Assembly: GCA_910578285.1 (NCBI GenBank)
Contig: CAJTQL010000020.1
Span: 1 to 11,961 of the forward strand
Origin: an uncultured Helicobacteraceae bacterium
GTDB lineage: Bacteria > Campylobacterota > Campylobacteria > Campylobacterales > Helicobacteraceae
Reading direction: 5' to 3'
Length of the DNA stretch: 11,961 nt
Shown here: piece after piece, positions 11,785-11,961 of the stretch
How the letters are laid out: each line of letters opens with the position of its first letter
Numbering within the stretch: position 1 is the stretch's first letter
Made by a program: the position numbers and the translations under genes
Notes under the pieces: generated by a model
What the model saw: only the letters and a program-made list of their open reading frames with translations
What the model was told of the DNA's origin: nothing
Database searches by the model: none

Positions 11785-11961
11785 GACGAGGTATATTTCC
11801 GTGCCATTTTTGGTATGACAGATTGGGGTAGCTTCAATGAGTTCAGATTCTATTGTTGCGAGCGCATGCAACGAACGTGGCAATTAACAAGTAAAGAATC
11901 CCCATTTTATTCTGAACGCGCATAAGCGAATGAAGAATCTCGGGGCGAAAATCATGAGATT
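11785..11961. repeat. Noncoding stretch with imperfect inverted repeats, running off the window
   Basis: No credible gene is seen. GTTGC (11855-11859) and GCAAC (11868-11872) are inverted around GAGCGCAT. AGATTCT (11846-11852), AAGAATC (11894-11900), TTATTCT (11908-11914) and AGAATCT (11934-11940) recur in alternating orientation, and AATCT (11936-11940) faces AGATT (11957-11961). A plus-strand open frame through here reads like the pseudo-peptides produced by common bacterial interspersed palindromic repeats (compare ERMQRTWQL, SKESPFYSERA). I infer a degenerate intergenic repeat copy. Confidence 0.45.

Noticed and set aside
11740..11925. 61-codon open frame on the plus strand reaching the right-hand region
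   Set aside because: It begins antisense inside the regulator gene, has no ribosome site, and its tail reads like a translated interspersed repeat.
1..11961. tRNA, rRNA, CRISPR array, insertion sequence, prophage or toxin-antitoxin module
   Set aside because: I saw no cloverleaf, regularly spaced repeats, transposase or integrase motifs, or paired small toxin/antitoxin genes. The 73-residue ORF has no partner of that kind.

Overview
The window looks like chromosomal DNA from a Campylobacterota bacterium, most likely a Helicobacter of fairly high GC for that genus. The pointers are a FlgE-type hook protein C-terminus, a CZB-domain chemoreceptor resembling Helicobacter TlpD, a PdxA with the divergent N-terminal motif GDVNGIS instead of GDPAGIG, very tight gene packing with ATGA-type overlaps, and promoters that rest mainly on an (extended) -10 box. 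The genus is inferred; no 16S or other marker is present.

Layout. 1-228 (+): the last 75 codons of the flagellar hook gene. 291-2132 (-): a two-gene unit, a membrane-tethered CZB chemoreceptor followed 3 nt later by an O6-alkylguanine-DNA alkyltransferase. 2251-7423 (+): a six-gene, nearly gapless transcription unit made of a PqiC/ABC-auxiliary-like lipoprotein (TTG start), pdxA, a coiled-coil protein of unknown function, hemE, and the small and large membrane subunits of a TRAP transporter. No TRAP substrate-binding gene is in the window, and pdxA has no pdxJ neighbour. 7445-8854 (-): aspA, convergent with the TRAP genes. 9047-10753 (+): a 568-residue protein with a poly-Thr/Gly-rich linker and an acidic EF-hand-like calcium-binding region, divergent from aspA. 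10800-11746 (-): a Crp/Fnr-family regulator and downstream of it a small protein of unknown function. 11785-11961: no convincing gene, but imperfect inverted repeats that run off the window edge.

How the parts may work together. Aspartate ammonia-lyase makes fumarate, the terminal electron acceptor for many Campylobacterota. The TRAP genes probably import an organic acid. The CZB receptor belongs to a class linked to sensing oxidative or zinc status. The Crp/Fnr regulator has an Arg-Glu-x3-Arg recognition helix like that of E. coli CRP. A TGTGA/TCACA palindrome lies over its own -10 box, a TGA-N6-TCA palindrome lies just downstream of the aspA -10, and a weaker match overlaps the chemoreceptor promoter. 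A local regulon joining electron-acceptor supply, redox taxis and regulation is therefore a testable idea, not a demonstrated one.

Most genes here are ordinary housekeeping or accessory genes. The parts least explained by known families are the 568-residue calcium-binding-like protein, the 73-residue ORF after the regulator, the 208-residue coiled-coil protein between pdxA and hemE, and the palindromes. I do not see a clear new defence, mobile or CRISPR-like system.
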